From NCBI GenBank assembly GCA_023150875.1, contig JAKLKC010000005.1:114882-178881 (forward strand): DNA of 64,000 nt, in the 5' to 3' direction. This DNA is from Myxococcota bacterium. GTDB taxonomy: Bacteria > Myxococcota_A > UBA796 > UBA9615 > JAKLKC01. The translations under genes were made by a program, and so were the position numbers. How positions within the stretch are numbered: position 1 is the stretch's first letter; each line of letters starts with the position of its first letter. Of the stretch, positions 52,601 through 60,231 are shown piece after piece. The notes below the pieces were generated by a model. The model was not told the origin of the DNA, did no database searches, and saw nothing but the letters and a program-made list of their open reading frames with translations.

Positions 52601-52787
52601 GTCCGACGCCGCTCCCGACGCGGCTCCCGCCAAGAAGGCCCCGAGCCGCTCCCGCGCCCGGACGGCGAAGCCCGATGGGGGCGAAGCCGCCCCCCGCGCC
52701 CGCCGCCCCAGGACCGGCCGGACGGCGGCGACCACCGACGGTGGCGTCCCCTCCGACGAGCCGCCGGCCGGGGCCTCCGAGTCCTGA
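49623..52787 (+). CDS. rne: Ribonuclease E/G with long disordered C-terminal tail
   Basis: 1054 residues. The catalytic half is complete: an S1 domain (LLKGNIYKGLVANVEPSLNA), the 5'-sensor region, and the DNase-I-like domain with metal ligands Asp303 (VVDVNSGKAT) and Asp346 (VVIDFIDMV), plus the Zn-link CPTC (Cys404/Cys407), all at the same residue numbers as E. coli RNase E. From about 500 onward the protein is low-complexity and highly charged: RDG tandem repeats (about 540-560), two DRPRPGDAGRE units (about 855-880), and three APAERRPSEP units (about 905-930). Such tails normally scaffold RNA-degradosome partners and bind membrane or RNA. The ATG at 49623 lacks a good ribosome site. Confidence 0.95.
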   Translation: MSRKILINATRKEELRAAIVNDGVLEQYEIEEADSHLLKGNIYKGLVANVEPSLNACFVEFGANRQGFLSIDDIAPQAWHEPWTGEGRPRIEDVMRRRKPVIVQVTRDELGTKGAALSTYVSLAGRYIVLMPYDDVRGISRKITDDKDRSALKESAEKLEVPDNCGFIIRTAGIGQTKTALKADLGNLMRVWKKIQKQGQQERAPALLHAEGELVTRMLRDFFAPDVDEILVDEQETYERAEDYFQAIMPRTKSVVKRYEDRVPLFTRFGLDAQIETIHTRRVDLPSGGYLIIEPTEALTVVDVNSGKATREKSQEETAYRTNLESADEVARQLRLRDVGGLVVIDFIDMVSRKHNRDVEKRLKDALKVDKARTYVGRISENGLCEINRQRLKQALSLRTHRDCPTCGGLGTIPSPEFVASTLLRRVEARASTGQVEEVRIDLHPELADHLQNHYRQDLSRMEEEFGLRIFIAGLPGMHRSQENVSWRDRREPPKEQRQREAVAPSERASGEGAGTDAGRDARGGRDRQGRRDRGGRRDGRDGRDGRDGRDGRDGRQGPQARPPQAQGGEPRLRAEGPAPRPEPPDPPGTREGTAPAGEAAREADVQAVDVPRPDHGPAPAEGPQDPGGITRSQKRRQRRKRKRAREGEGGSILPQGVRDAAVGAAVSAARRGGPIPAVEDVVAAARDAIRRAAAMSGNGQPLDLPPEAVAALVEEAVKYAISRVGRPSPSDRGQGDPRPAAAPERAPSWAAGSGIEPEVIAAPPAPEDDDEEDGEEDGERIAASAPSGALPGGGTPGGGEPSRRRGRGRGRSRRGRGGERRDDASPEARDRRQELRPDDRPRNDARPRPGDAGREPDRNDDRPRPGDAGREQDRSDDRPRREGGWVDAAERPPREPRPAGPAPAERRPSEPAPAERRPSEPAPAERRPAEAPSVEPRPAGPSTERRPTVDSPAGAGVERAAGNAEGSDPKPSPRPRRGRSSTPKGETAGGARSDAAPDAAPAKKAPSRSRARTAKPDGGEAAPRARRPRTGRTAATTDGGVPSDEPPAGASES

Positions 52788-52859
52788 TCCCTGGCGGCGC
52801 CCCAGGGGCCGGGAACGCGAGGCCGGGGGGCGCACGGCCAAACGCGGGATCGCGCGGTC

Positions 52860-52903
<44 letters not shown>

Positions 52904-52911
52904 AGGGTGGA

Positions 52912-53520
52912 TCAGAGCCGCGTCACCAGGGCCCCGCCGATCTCCCAGGTGAACGCCGCGCCGGCGGCGTCCAGCCGCGCGCCCATCCGGGTCCTCACCG
53001 TCAGCGAGGCGTCCCGGGCGGGGTGGAAGGCCAGCCCCGCGCGGCCCAGGACGGCGCCCCGGAGGGGGTCCTGCTCCCGCTCCACCGCCGCCATCCCCTG
53101 CACCCCCAGGTCCAGGGTCACCCTCCGCGCCGCGCCCAGGCCCACGCCGAGGTCCAGCCCCGGCCACAGGGCCAGGCCGGGGCGATCCCCCCGAATCGTC
53201 GCTTCGGCGAGGAGGGAGGCGAAGGCGGAGGCGCGGCGGCCGTGGGCCAGGGGGCGGGTCGCCTCGAAGCCCACCTCCCACCGGCCCGCGCGGTGGTCGA
53301 GGCCCGCCCACAGCCCCCACTGCCCGGCCCGGGCCCCGCCCCACCGGACCCCCAGGTCGGCACGGACCGTGCCCATCTCGACGTAGCCGATGCCCTCGCC
53401 GAACTCCAGCGTGGGGGCGGAGCCCGCGCTCAGGGGGGCGCCCCGGACCCCGGGGGCGCCAGCCAGCACGGAGACGAGGCAGAGGGCCGCGGCGAGGAGG
53501 GGGCGGAGCGCAGTGGGCAT
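52912..53520 (-). CDS. Probable outer-membrane beta-barrel protein
   Basis: 202 residues with a signal peptide (LLAAALCLVSVLAGAPGVRG-APL). The mature part alternates hydrophobic and polar residues in Gly-rich strands (IGYVEMGTVRADLGVRWGGA, QWGLWAGLDHRAGRWEVGFE, LDLGVGLGAARRVTLDLGVQ) and ends in an aromatic-poor strand GGALVTRL. The pattern fits a small eight-stranded barrel, but no family is recognised. ATG at 53520. A minus-strand TATCCT at 53544-53549 could be the -10, giving a leader of roughly 15-20 bases. Confidence 0.6.
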   Translation of the reverse strand: MPTALRPLLAAALCLVSVLAGAPGVRGAPLSAGSAPTLEFGEGIGYVEMGTVRADLGVRWGGARAGQWGLWAGLDHRAGRWEVGFEATRPLAHGRRASAFASLLAEATIRGDRPGLALWPGLDLGVGLGAARRVTLDLGVQGMAAVEREQDPLRGAVLGRAGLAFHPARDASLTVRTRMGARLDAAGAAFTWEIGGALVTRL

Positions 53521-53643
53521 GGCGATCCCGGCGTGACGGGCGCAGGATAACGCCTCCGCCGCGGGCGGTGCCCGCGACCCCCTTCCACGATGCGTGGGAG
53601 TGCGCGAGGATCCCCCCCGTTCCGTCCCCCGACCGAGGCCCCC

Positions 53644-54150
53644 GTGACCCGTTCCCCCGCCCGCACCCCGGCCCGCTCCACCGCGGCCCCCGTGAAGGTG
53701 ATCGCCGTGAACCGGCGCGCCCGCCACGAGTACTTCATCGAGGAGCAGTACGAGGCCGGCCTGGTGCTCGCGGGCTCCGAGGTGAAGTCGCTGCGGGCCG
53801 GGAAGGCGAACCTGACCGACGCCTACGTCCGCATCGACCGCGGCGAGGCGTGGCTGATCGGCGCCCACATCGCCCCCTACGAGAAGGCGAACCGGATGAA
53901 CCACGACCCCACCCGCTCCCGGAAGCTGCTGATGCACCGGCGGGAGATCGACCGGCTGCGGGGGGCCGTGGAGCGGGGGGGCTACACCCTCATCCCCCTC
54001 CAGCTCTACTTCCACGGGCAGGTCGCCAAGCTGGAGATCGGGCTCTGCAAGGGCAAGAAGCTCCACGACAAGCGCGCCACCGAGAAGGAGCGGGAGGCCC
54101 TGATGGAGGTGCGCCGCGCCCTCCGGAGCCGGGGGCGGGACGACGACTGA
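53644..54150 (+). CDS. smpB: SsrA-binding protein SmpB
   Basis: 168 residues. SmpB binds tmRNA and positions it in the empty A site of stalled ribosomes. Family motifs: VNRRARHEYFIEEQYEAGLV, LAGSEVKSLRAGKANLTDAY, HIAPYEKANRMNHDPTRSRK, the LLMHRREI segment, and the basic C-terminal tail KKLHDKRATEKERE that enters the mRNA channel. The GTG at 53644 has GAGG five bases upstream; a GTG at 53692 would give the minimal protein. The tmRNA gene is not in this window. Confidence 0.96.
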   Translation: MTRSPARTPARSTAAPVKVIAVNRRARHEYFIEEQYEAGLVLAGSEVKSLRAGKANLTDAYVRIDRGEAWLIGAHIAPYEKANRMNHDPTRSRKLLMHRREIDRLRGAVERGGYTLIPLQLYFHGQVAKLEIGLCKGKKLHDKRATEKEREALMEVRRALRSRGRDDD

Positions 54151-54174
54151 CCGCGCCCCGCGCCGCCACCGACC

Positions 54175-54203
54175 TTGACAGCCCCGCCGCCAATCGCTAT
54201 TGC
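54175..54203 (+). promoter_or_regulatory. Sigma-70 promoter, probably leaderless, of the TlpA-like gene
   Basis: TTGACA (54175-54180), exact 17-base spacer, TATTGC (54198-54203). The start of transcription should fall at about 54210, and the ATG is at 54216, so the mRNA would have a leader of only a few bases or none. No ribosome site precedes the ATG, which fits leaderless initiation. Confidence 0.65.
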
Positions 54204-54215
54204 ACCGCGCACCCC

Positions 54216-54761
54216 ATGAGCCCCCCCGTCCGCCTCCTCGCCCCCCTGCTGCTCCTCCTCGTCCTCGCCGGCTGCGGCCGGAGCGGGCCGTCCGCCGCGG
54301 TCCCCGGCGACGCCGCGGAGGGGACCGAGATCGGCATGACGGCGCCGGACTTCCGGCTGCCGCGACTGGACGGGGCCGCCGAGGCCCGGTTGTCGGACTA
54401 CCGGGGCAAGGTGGTGCTGTTGACCTTCTGGGCGAGCTGGTGCGGCCCCTGCCGCAGCGAGATCCCCGCCCTCCAGGAGGTGTGGACCCGGCACCGGGAG
54501 GCCGGCTTCGCCGTCCTGGGGATCAGCATCGACCAGCGGCGTTCCGACGCCACGGGCTTCCTCTCGTCCCTCGGGGCGCCGGTCACGTACCCCATGGTCC
54601 TGGACACCGGCAGCGACGTGGCGGACCGTTACGGGATCTCCTCCATCCCCATGACCCTCCTCCTGGACAAGCAGGGGCGGATCCGCGAGCGCCACCTCGG
54701 CTTCCGTCCCGGCGCCCTCGGCGCGGTGGACGCGGAGGTCCGGCGCCTCCTCACCGAGTAG
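54216..54761 (+). CDS. TlpA/ResA-like thioredoxin lipoprotein
   Basis: 181 residues. Signal peptide with lipobox LLVLAGC (Cys20), then an AhpC/TSA-Redoxin fold: IGMTAPDFRLPRLDG, LSDYRGKVVLLTFWASWCGP, with the active-site pair Cys76-Gly-Pro-Cys79, and YGISSIPMTLLLDKQGRI holding the cis-Pro. This is the TlpA/ResA class of membrane-anchored periplasmic reductants or oxidants (cytochrome c maturation, disulfide control). It lies directly before the VKOR-DsbA gene, so the two may handle opposite sides of periplasmic thiol chemistry. Confidence 0.92.
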   Translation: MSPPVRLLAPLLLLLVLAGCGRSGPSAAVPGDAAEGTEIGMTAPDFRLPRLDGAAEARLSDYRGKVVLLTFWASWCGPCRSEIPALQEVWTRHREAGFAVLGISIDQRRSDATGFLSSLGAPVTYPMVLDTGSDVADRYGISSIPMTLLLDKQGRIRERHLGFRPGALGAVDAEVRRLLTE

Positions 54762-54773
54762 GGTAATCCGGCC

Positions 54774-56027
54774 ATGAACCGCACTCCGATCAAGGTCCTG
54801 CTGGCGCTGTTCGCCACCGTCGGCCTGGTGGTCTCCGCCTGGCTGACCGTCGAGCACTTCCGCTTCCTGGCGGACCCCGAGCACGAGGCGATCTGCGACA
54901 TCAGCGAGACGGTGTCGTGTCGCGCCGTCACCACCTCCCCCTGGTCCGAGGTCCCCACCGCATGGCTGGGCCTGGACCTCCCCTTGCCCATCTCGACCCT
55001 CGGGGTGGGCTTCTTCGCCGCGGCGCTGGCCCTGGTGCTCCTGGGCTGGGCACGGGAGGAGCGCTTCGGCCGGCGCGCCTCGGCCCTGCTGGTGACCATG
55101 GCCGTGCCCGCGGTCCTCGGGGACGTGGTCCTCGCCTGGGCGATGGTCTTCCAGATCGGGGCCTACTGCGTCTTCTGCATCACCCTGTACGGCTGCAACC
55201 TCGGCCTCCTCGTCCTCGCCTGGATGGACCGGGGCGGGAGCCCCCTGGGCGCCATCGCCGACACCCTGCGGGATCTCGCCCGCCCCGGCCCGGCCTGGGG
55301 GGCGGCGCTGGTCTTCGTGGTGGTCTCCTCGGGGGTCCACGTCGCTTACTCCCGACAGGCGGGCGAGCTCCAGTCCAGCTCCATCGCAACCTTCCTCGGG
55401 GACGTGGACGAGGCCCTGAAGTCGGCGAAGCCCGTCGCCGTGGAGAGGGGCGAGCACGCCCTGGGCACGCCGGGGGCCCCCTTCACCCTGGTGGAGTACG
55501 CCGACTTCGAGTGCCCCCACTGCCGCATGGTGGCCCCCGAGATGGAGCGCCTGGTGGAACGCTACCGCCAGCACGTCTACTTCGTGTTCCGCCACTACCC
55601 CCTGGACCAGGCGTGCAACCCCTTCATGCAGCGCCCCCTGCACAAGAGCGCCTGCCTCGCCGCCAAGGCGACGGAGTGCGCCGAGAGGGACGGGAAGTTC
55701 TGGGAGATGCACCGCCAGCTCTTCGCCGTGGACTCGGCGGAGTACTCCGAGGAGATGGTGCTGGGCTACGCCGAGAAGCTGGGGATCGACCGCTACGGGC
55801 TCTACCAGTGCCTCCAGGACGAGTCGGTGACGGAGATGGTCCGCAAGCAGGTGGAGAGCGGCAAGGACCTGGGGGTGCGCTCCACCCCCACGGTCTTCCT
55901 GAACGGCGTGCAGCTCGGGGGGGGCAGCGCCCCCCTCCAGGCGGAGCTGATCATCCGAGACCAGCTCAAGAAGAAGGGGGTCGCCCTGCCTCCGCCGGTC
56001 GCGCCCCTCGCCGCCGAGGTTCGCTAG
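54774..56027 (+). CDS. VKOR-DsbA fusion: disulfide-forming membrane enzyme
   Basis: 417 residues. The N-terminal half is a vitamin K epoxide reductase-type four-helix domain with loop cysteines Cys41 and Cys49 (CDISETVSC) and the quinone-site pair Cys132-Val-Phe-Cys135. A fifth helix (AALVFVVVSSGVHVAY) leads to a periplasmic DsbA-like thioredoxin domain with Cys247-Pro-His-Cys250, ACNPFMQRPLHKSACLAAKA and a cis-Pro in RSTPTVFLNG. Such fusions oxidise secreted proteins and pass electrons to quinone, replacing DsbB. The starting ATG lies 12 bases after the TlpA-like stop. It would serve the many Cys-containing exported proteins in this window. Confidence 0.95.
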   Translation: MNRTPIKVLLALFATVGLVVSAWLTVEHFRFLADPEHEAICDISETVSCRAVTTSPWSEVPTAWLGLDLPLPISTLGVGFFAAALALVLLGWAREERFGRRASALLVTMAVPAVLGDVVLAWAMVFQIGAYCVFCITLYGCNLGLLVLAWMDRGGSPLGAIADTLRDLARPGPAWGAALVFVVVSSGVHVAYSRQAGELQSSSIATFLGDVDEALKSAKPVAVERGEHALGTPGAPFTLVEYADFECPHCRMVAPEMERLVERYRQHVYFVFRHYPLDQACNPFMQRPLHKSACLAAKATECAERDGKFWEMHRQLFAVDSAEYSEEMVLGYAEKLGIDRYGLYQCLQDESVTEMVRKQVESGKDLGVRSTPTVFLNGVQLGGGSAPLQAELIIRDQLKKKGVALPPPVAPLAAEVR

Positions 56028-56028
56028 C

Positions 56029-57003
56029 GTGGCCGCGCCCCCGAAGGTCCCCGCGTGGGTCGAGCTGCGCCTGACGGTCCCCGTCGCGGCCCAGGACGCG
56101 GTGACCGCCTTCCTGGCGGCCCGGGGAGCCGACGGGATCCAGGAGGAGCACCCCGGCCTGGACGACCTCGGGGACGACGGGCCCATCGTCACCGGCGATC
56201 CCCGCCTGTGGGCGGGGGACGCCCCCGAGAACCCCTCGGAAGAGGTCACCCTCTCGGCGTGGCTGCCCGCGGGGGACGGCCCGGAGGCGGAGGCGGAGGC
56301 GCTCCGGGGCTGGCTCGCGGGCCTGGAGGGGGATCACCCCGGCGTCTCGGCGGTGGAGATCGCCGCCCGCACCGTCGAGGAGCAGGACTGGAACGCCCCC
56401 TGGAAGGCCCTGTGGCGGCCGACGCCGGTGGGGCGGAACCTGCTGATCTGCCCGTCGTGGCTGGAGCCCGAGCCGGGGGAGCCCCGCCGGGTGCTCCGGT
56501 TGGACCCGGGAATGGCGTTCGGCACCGGCACCCACTTCACCACCGCCTCGTGCCTGGAGCTGCTGGAGGACCTGCTGGAGGCGGGCCCCCGCGGGGCGCG
56601 GGTGCTGGACGTGGGCACCGGCACGGGGATCCTCGCGGTGGCCTCCCTGCTCCTGGGCGCCGGCCATGCCACCGGGATCGACCTGGACCCCGCCGCGGTG
56701 GCCGAGGCCCGGGCCAACGCCGCGTGCAACGGCGTGGCCGACCGCTTCGAGGCCACCGGCGCCCCCCTGGACGAGGGGGCCCGGGGCTTCGACCTGGTGC
56801 TGGCCAACCTGGTGGCCGAGACCCTGGTGGACCTCGCCCCCCTCCTCGCCGGGGCCCTGGCCCCGGGGGGCACCCTGCTGACCTCCGGCGTCCTGCACGC
56901 CCGCGCCGGAAGGGTGGAGGCGGCCCTGGGCGCCGCCGGACTGACCCAGGCGAGGGAGCGCCGGGACGACGCCTGGGTGACCGCCGCCTGGACCCGGGCT
57001 TGA
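56029..57003 (+). CDS. prmA: Ribosomal protein L11 methyltransferase PrmA
   Basis: 324 residues. PrmA trimethylates ribosomal protein L11 using S-adenosylmethionine. The N-terminal substrate-recognition domain ends near WNAPWKALWRPTPVGRNLLI; the methyltransferase core has RLDPGMAFGTGTHFTTASCL, motif I ARVLDVGTGTGILAVASLLL, TGIDLDPAAVAEARANA and DLVLANLVAETLVDLAPLL, all typical of PrmA. The start is a GTG one base after the VKOR-DsbA stop, with GAGG nine bases upstream. Confidence 0.95.
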   Translation: MAAPPKVPAWVELRLTVPVAAQDAVTAFLAARGADGIQEEHPGLDDLGDDGPIVTGDPRLWAGDAPENPSEEVTLSAWLPAGDGPEAEAEALRGWLAGLEGDHPGVSAVEIAARTVEEQDWNAPWKALWRPTPVGRNLLICPSWLEPEPGEPRRVLRLDPGMAFGTGTHFTTASCLELLEDLLEAGPRGARVLDVGTGTGILAVASLLLGAGHATGIDLDPAAVAEARANAACNGVADRFEATGAPLDEGARGFDLVLANLVAETLVDLAPLLAGALAPGGTLLTSGVLHARAGRVEAALGAAGLTQARERRDDAWVTAAWTRA

Positions 57004-57056
57004 GGGGACCGGAGGGGGATCCGCCTCCGGCGACGGCGGCGGCGGGATCCGGCACG

Positions 57057-57971
57057 GTGACCCCGGAGGAGGCGGGCCTCCGGCTGGACGCCTGGCTCGC
57101 GGCCCGCACCGGTGCCACCCGGCGCCGGATCGCCGCCCTCGTCCGGGAGGGGGGAGCGCGGGTGGACGGGAGGCGCGCCGCTCCGGGCCTGGCGCTGCGG
57201 GCCGGCCAGTCGGTGCGTTGGGAGGGGGATCCCGGCGCCGCCGTCGCTCCCGTCCCGGGGCCCGGGGCGGACCTGACGGTGCTTTACTCCGACGCCGAAA
57301 TCCTGGCGGTGGACAAGCCCGCGGGGGTCCCCACCCACCCCCGCTCCCCCGGCGAGGGGGGCACCGTCGTCAACGCCCTGGTGGCCCGCTTCCCCGAGGT
57401 CGTCGGGGTGGGGGACGGCGGGCTGTGCCCCGGCCTGGCGCACCGCCTGGACCGGGAGACCTCGGGGCTCCTCCTGGCCGCCCGGACCCCCCCGGCCTGG
57501 GAGGCCCTCCGCCGCGCCTTCGCCTCGGGGGAGGTCCGGAAGACCTACCTCGCCCTGGTCCACGGCGAGGTGGACCGCCCCGGAGGCAGCGCCCTTCCCC
57601 TGCGCCACTCGGGCCCCCGGGGGGCCCGCATGGTGCCGGTCCGGGGCGACCGCCACAGAGGCTTCCCCGCCCGCACCGCCTGGCGCCCGCTGGGCTCGGG
57701 CGCCGGTTTCACCCTCCTGGAGGTGGAGATCGAGACCGGCCTGACCCACCAGATCCGCGCCCACCTGCTGGCCGCGGGGCACCCGGTGGCGGGGGATCCC
57801 CTCTACGCCGTCGGCCTCCCGAGCCCCCCCGGCCTGGGCCGCCTCTTCCTCCACGCCTGGCGCCTGGCCTTCCCCCACCCGGCGACGGGAGCCCCCCTCC
57901 GGCTGGAGTCCCCCCTCCCGGACGAGCCCCGCCGCTGCCTGGAGGCGCTGGGGATCCCCTGGCGCGGGTAG
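57057..57971 (+). CDS. RluA/RluD-family pseudouridine synthase
   Basis: 304 residues from the GTG chosen here. An N-terminal S4 RNA-binding domain (GLRLDAWLAARTGATRRRIA) precedes the synthase core: LAVDKPAGVPTHPRSPGEGG, the catalytic Asp in LAHRLDRETSGLLLA, SGEVRKTYLALVHGEVDRPG and the C-terminal GLTHQIRAHLLAAGHPVAGD. It isomerises uridines in rRNA or tRNA; the target site cannot be read from sequence. An in-frame TTG at 57000 overlapping the prmA stop is an alternative start. Part of the same transcript as prmA, presumably. Confidence 0.92.
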   Translation: MTPEEAGLRLDAWLAARTGATRRRIAALVREGGARVDGRRAAPGLALRAGQSVRWEGDPGAAVAPVPGPGADLTVLYSDAEILAVDKPAGVPTHPRSPGEGGTVVNALVARFPEVVGVGDGGLCPGLAHRLDRETSGLLLAARTPPAWEALRRAFASGEVRKTYLALVHGEVDRPGGSALPLRHSGPRGARMVPVRGDRHRGFPARTAWRPLGSGAGFTLLEVEIETGLTHQIRAHLLAAGHPVAGDPLYAVGLPSPPGLGRLFLHAWRLAFPHPATGAPLRLESPLPDEPRRCLEALGIPWRG

Positions 57972-57981
57972 GGCGGCGGGG

Positions 57982-59673
57982 TCAGCGGGAGTAGACCAGC
58001 CAGGAGCGCATCTCGATGCTCCCGAAGAAGCCGGTCCCCCCGCCGACGGGAACGGGGGTGTAGTCCTGGCCCTCGAAGAGGCCGAGGTAGGACACGGTGT
58101 TCTCCTCCCCCACGGTCACGGCGGAGGTGATGTCGGCGACGAAGGGGTCCACCTGCTTGCCCGGGCACCAGCCGCCGCGCCCGTACACCCAGGTCCCGCT
58201 CTGGTTGGGCACCGTTCCTTCCGGCACCTGCTCGGCGCAGCCGTAGGCTGACCCCGCGATGGGGTGGTCCAGCACGTAGCCGTCGGCGCCGTTCACCGTG
58301 AAGTGGTGCTCGTGGTTGCAGAACTCGGCGCAGTTCTCCACGTCGGCGCCGAAGCCGTGACCGGTGATGACCGCCACCAGCTCCACCCTCGTCGTGCCGG
58401 CGGGCGGGGTGAAGGTCACGTCGGGGTGAAGGGTGTTGTAGCTCTCGTCCCAGGACCCGCCGGTCCACAGGGGCTCCATGGTGACCGGCGTCCCCCCCTT
58501 GCCCTGGTTCGAGAAGCGCAGGTCCATGGTCACCCGGTAGGGCTGCTGCGTGTAGAACCGGAAGCGCCGGGGCCCCCCGTCCGCCAGCTCGGCGAGGAAG
58601 TGGCTGGCGTCCACCAGCCACCGCCCCGGGCGCCAGTAGGTGGTGATCCACCGCCCCAGCTCGGTGGAGCAGTCGTCGGGATCGCCGACGTCGCAGACGT
58701 AGGCGTTCACGATGTAGTCCCAGGCGGGGCAATAATCCCCCTCGGGGTGGCCCAGGCACTCCATGGAGAGGTCCACCGTCAGGGTGTCGAAGCCCGCCAT
58801 GGTGGCGGCGTCGGGCAGGGTCACCTCGGCGAAGCTGCTCACTCCCGCCCAGCCGGGGTCGCTCATCTCCTGGCGGTCCCAGAGCCGGACCACGGTGGCG
58901 CCGTCCGCCCCGTTTCGGTCCTCGAGGTCGGACTGGTGGTTGAACCCCTCCACCTCGTAGCGGGTGAAGGCGATGTCGGCGCTGGCCCAGCCGGTGCTGG
59001 GGTCCGAGAGGTAGCCGATCTCCCGGATCTTCTGGGTCCGGTCGATCCCGAAGGCGAAGAGGCGGGAGTCGAAGTCGGTGTAATCGTCGGCGAGGGCCTC
59101 CACCCAACCGCCCACGTCCCGGACGCTCCGGGTGACGTAGTGGATCCGCTCCCTCCAGTACAGGCGGCTGTCGTCGTCCAGCCGGTGCAGTCCGTTGGCG
59201 ACGGAGTTCTTGATGGACTCGACGTCGGCCAGCACGTCCGCGTCGTCCGACTCCCAGGACAGGAAGAAGAACCGGGCATTGGGGGGCATGTCGGAGAGCC
59301 AGTCGTCGGCCGCGGAGTCGGCCAGGTCCTCGGGGTAGGTGTAGCTCCCGTCGTAGACGATGAACACGTAGGCGTCGCAGCCCGACCACGCCTCGGACAG
59401 GGTGAAGGTCCCCTCCAGGGTCTCGAAGGAGAAGTCCCCCGCCACCTCGTCGAAGTCGGCCCCCACGGCGGTCGCGTCGAAGGGGCGGGCGGTCAGTCCC
59501 AGGTCGGCGCAGAAGGTGTCCGGGGGGACGGTGTCGTCGTCGGCGGTGTCGTCGTCGGCGGCGTCGTCGTCGGCGGTGTCGTCGTCCGCCGCGTCGTCGT
59601 CGGGCTCCCCGGCGGGAGCACAGGCGGCGGGGAGGAGCAGGGCGGCCAGGAGGGAGAGGTGGACGCGGGTCAT
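57982..59673 (-). CDS. PNGase F-like lipoprotein
   Basis: 563 residues. Signal peptide with lipobox LLPAAC (Cys18) and an Asp-rich linker of five-residue units (DDDAADDDTADDD). The middle and C-terminal half resemble the peptide-N-glycosidase F domains: CPAWDYIVNAYVCDVGDPDD, ELGRWITTYWRPGRWLVDAS, then ITGHGFGADVENCAEFCNHE and HHFTVNGADGYV, followed by WVYGRGGWCPGKQVDPFVAD. PNGase F hydrolyses the bond between Asn and N-glycans; related bacterial proteins are often uncharacterised. The N-terminal 200 residues are a separate domain (CDAYVFIVYDGSYTYPEDL). ATG at 59673 with GGAG upstream. Surface location is inferred. Confidence 0.82.
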   Translation of the reverse strand: MTRVHLSLLAALLLPAACAPAGEPDDDAADDDTADDDAADDDTADDDTVPPDTFCADLGLTARPFDATAVGADFDEVAGDFSFETLEGTFTLSEAWSGCDAYVFIVYDGSYTYPEDLADSAADDWLSDMPPNARFFFLSWESDDADVLADVESIKNSVANGLHRLDDDSRLYWRERIHYVTRSVRDVGGWVEALADDYTDFDSRLFAFGIDRTQKIREIGYLSDPSTGWASADIAFTRYEVEGFNHQSDLEDRNGADGATVVRLWDRQEMSDPGWAGVSSFAEVTLPDAATMAGFDTLTVDLSMECLGHPEGDYCPAWDYIVNAYVCDVGDPDDCSTELGRWITTYWRPGRWLVDASHFLAELADGGPRRFRFYTQQPYRVTMDLRFSNQGKGGTPVTMEPLWTGGSWDESYNTLHPDVTFTPPAGTTRVELVAVITGHGFGADVENCAEFCNHEHHFTVNGADGYVLDHPIAGSAYGCAEQVPEGTVPNQSGTWVYGRGGWCPGKQVDPFVADITSAVTVGEENTVSYLGLFEGQDYTPVPVGGGTGFFGSIEMRSWLVYSR

Positions 59674-59718
59674 CGGGGCTCCGGCGGGCGGATGGGCGGC
59701 GGAGGCGCCGCGTCCGAC

Positions 59719-59727
59719 ACGATAGCA
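59719..59727 (-). promoter_or_regulatory. Extended -10 promoter motif of the PNGase F-like gene
   Basis: Minus-strand TGCTATCGT, matching TGnTAnnnT, 46 bases before the ATG at 59673. Confidence 0.45.
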
Positions 59728-59784
59728 GAAGCTCCCGGGCCCGCCCGGCGCGGCGTCGAGGCCACCGCGCCGGGGGTGGTGGGC

Positions 59785-60231
59785 TCAGGGGCAGCCGTCG
59801 CCCTGACAGACGCCCTCGACGTAGCAGTACCGGCCGGACGGGCGTCCGTTCACCACGCCGGCGCAGTCGGAGCAGGCCGTGGTGCCGTCCCGGCCGTCGC
59901 AGCTCTCGCCGGCGCCGCAGACCCCGTCGCCGCAGGAGCCGCCCCCGACGGGGTCGCAGTCGGGATCGGCGCCGGGGGCGCACGCGGGGTCGCAGAACCC
60001 GTCGGCCACGCAGACGGGATCGGGGTCGGGATCCGGGGCGAGGAAGTCGCCGATGAACGACTCGAAGGCGTCCACCCGGGTGCTGACCCCGTAGATCCGG
60101 CAGCGGGAGTCGCCGTAGGAGGTGATCCCGCCCACGTAGGCGGTCCCGTCCCGATACACGAACGCCGGGCCCCCGCTGTCGCCGAAGCACACGCCGCCGG
60201 TGGACGGGTCACGAGCGGCGCCCCTCGTCAC
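59785..60231 (-). pseudogene. 5'-truncated trypsin-like protease with Cys-rich tail
   Basis: The open frame starts at a GTG overlapping the MFS stop (GTGA) and encodes 148 residues. It begins essentially at the last third of a trypsin domain: GGVCFGDSGGPAFVY holds the catalytic Ser, followed by VGGITSYGDSRCRIYGVSTR. The catalytic His and Asp regions and any signal peptide are missing; sequence upstream is a transporter gene. The tail is Cys-rich (DGFCDPACAPGADPDCDPV, GSCGDGVCGAGESCDGRDG), common in secreted myxobacterial-type proteins. Even if translated, it cannot be an active protease. Confidence 0.8.

Noticed and set aside
53560..53643. tmRNA gene near smpB
   Set aside because: No tag-peptide frame or tRNA-like acceptor ends could be found.
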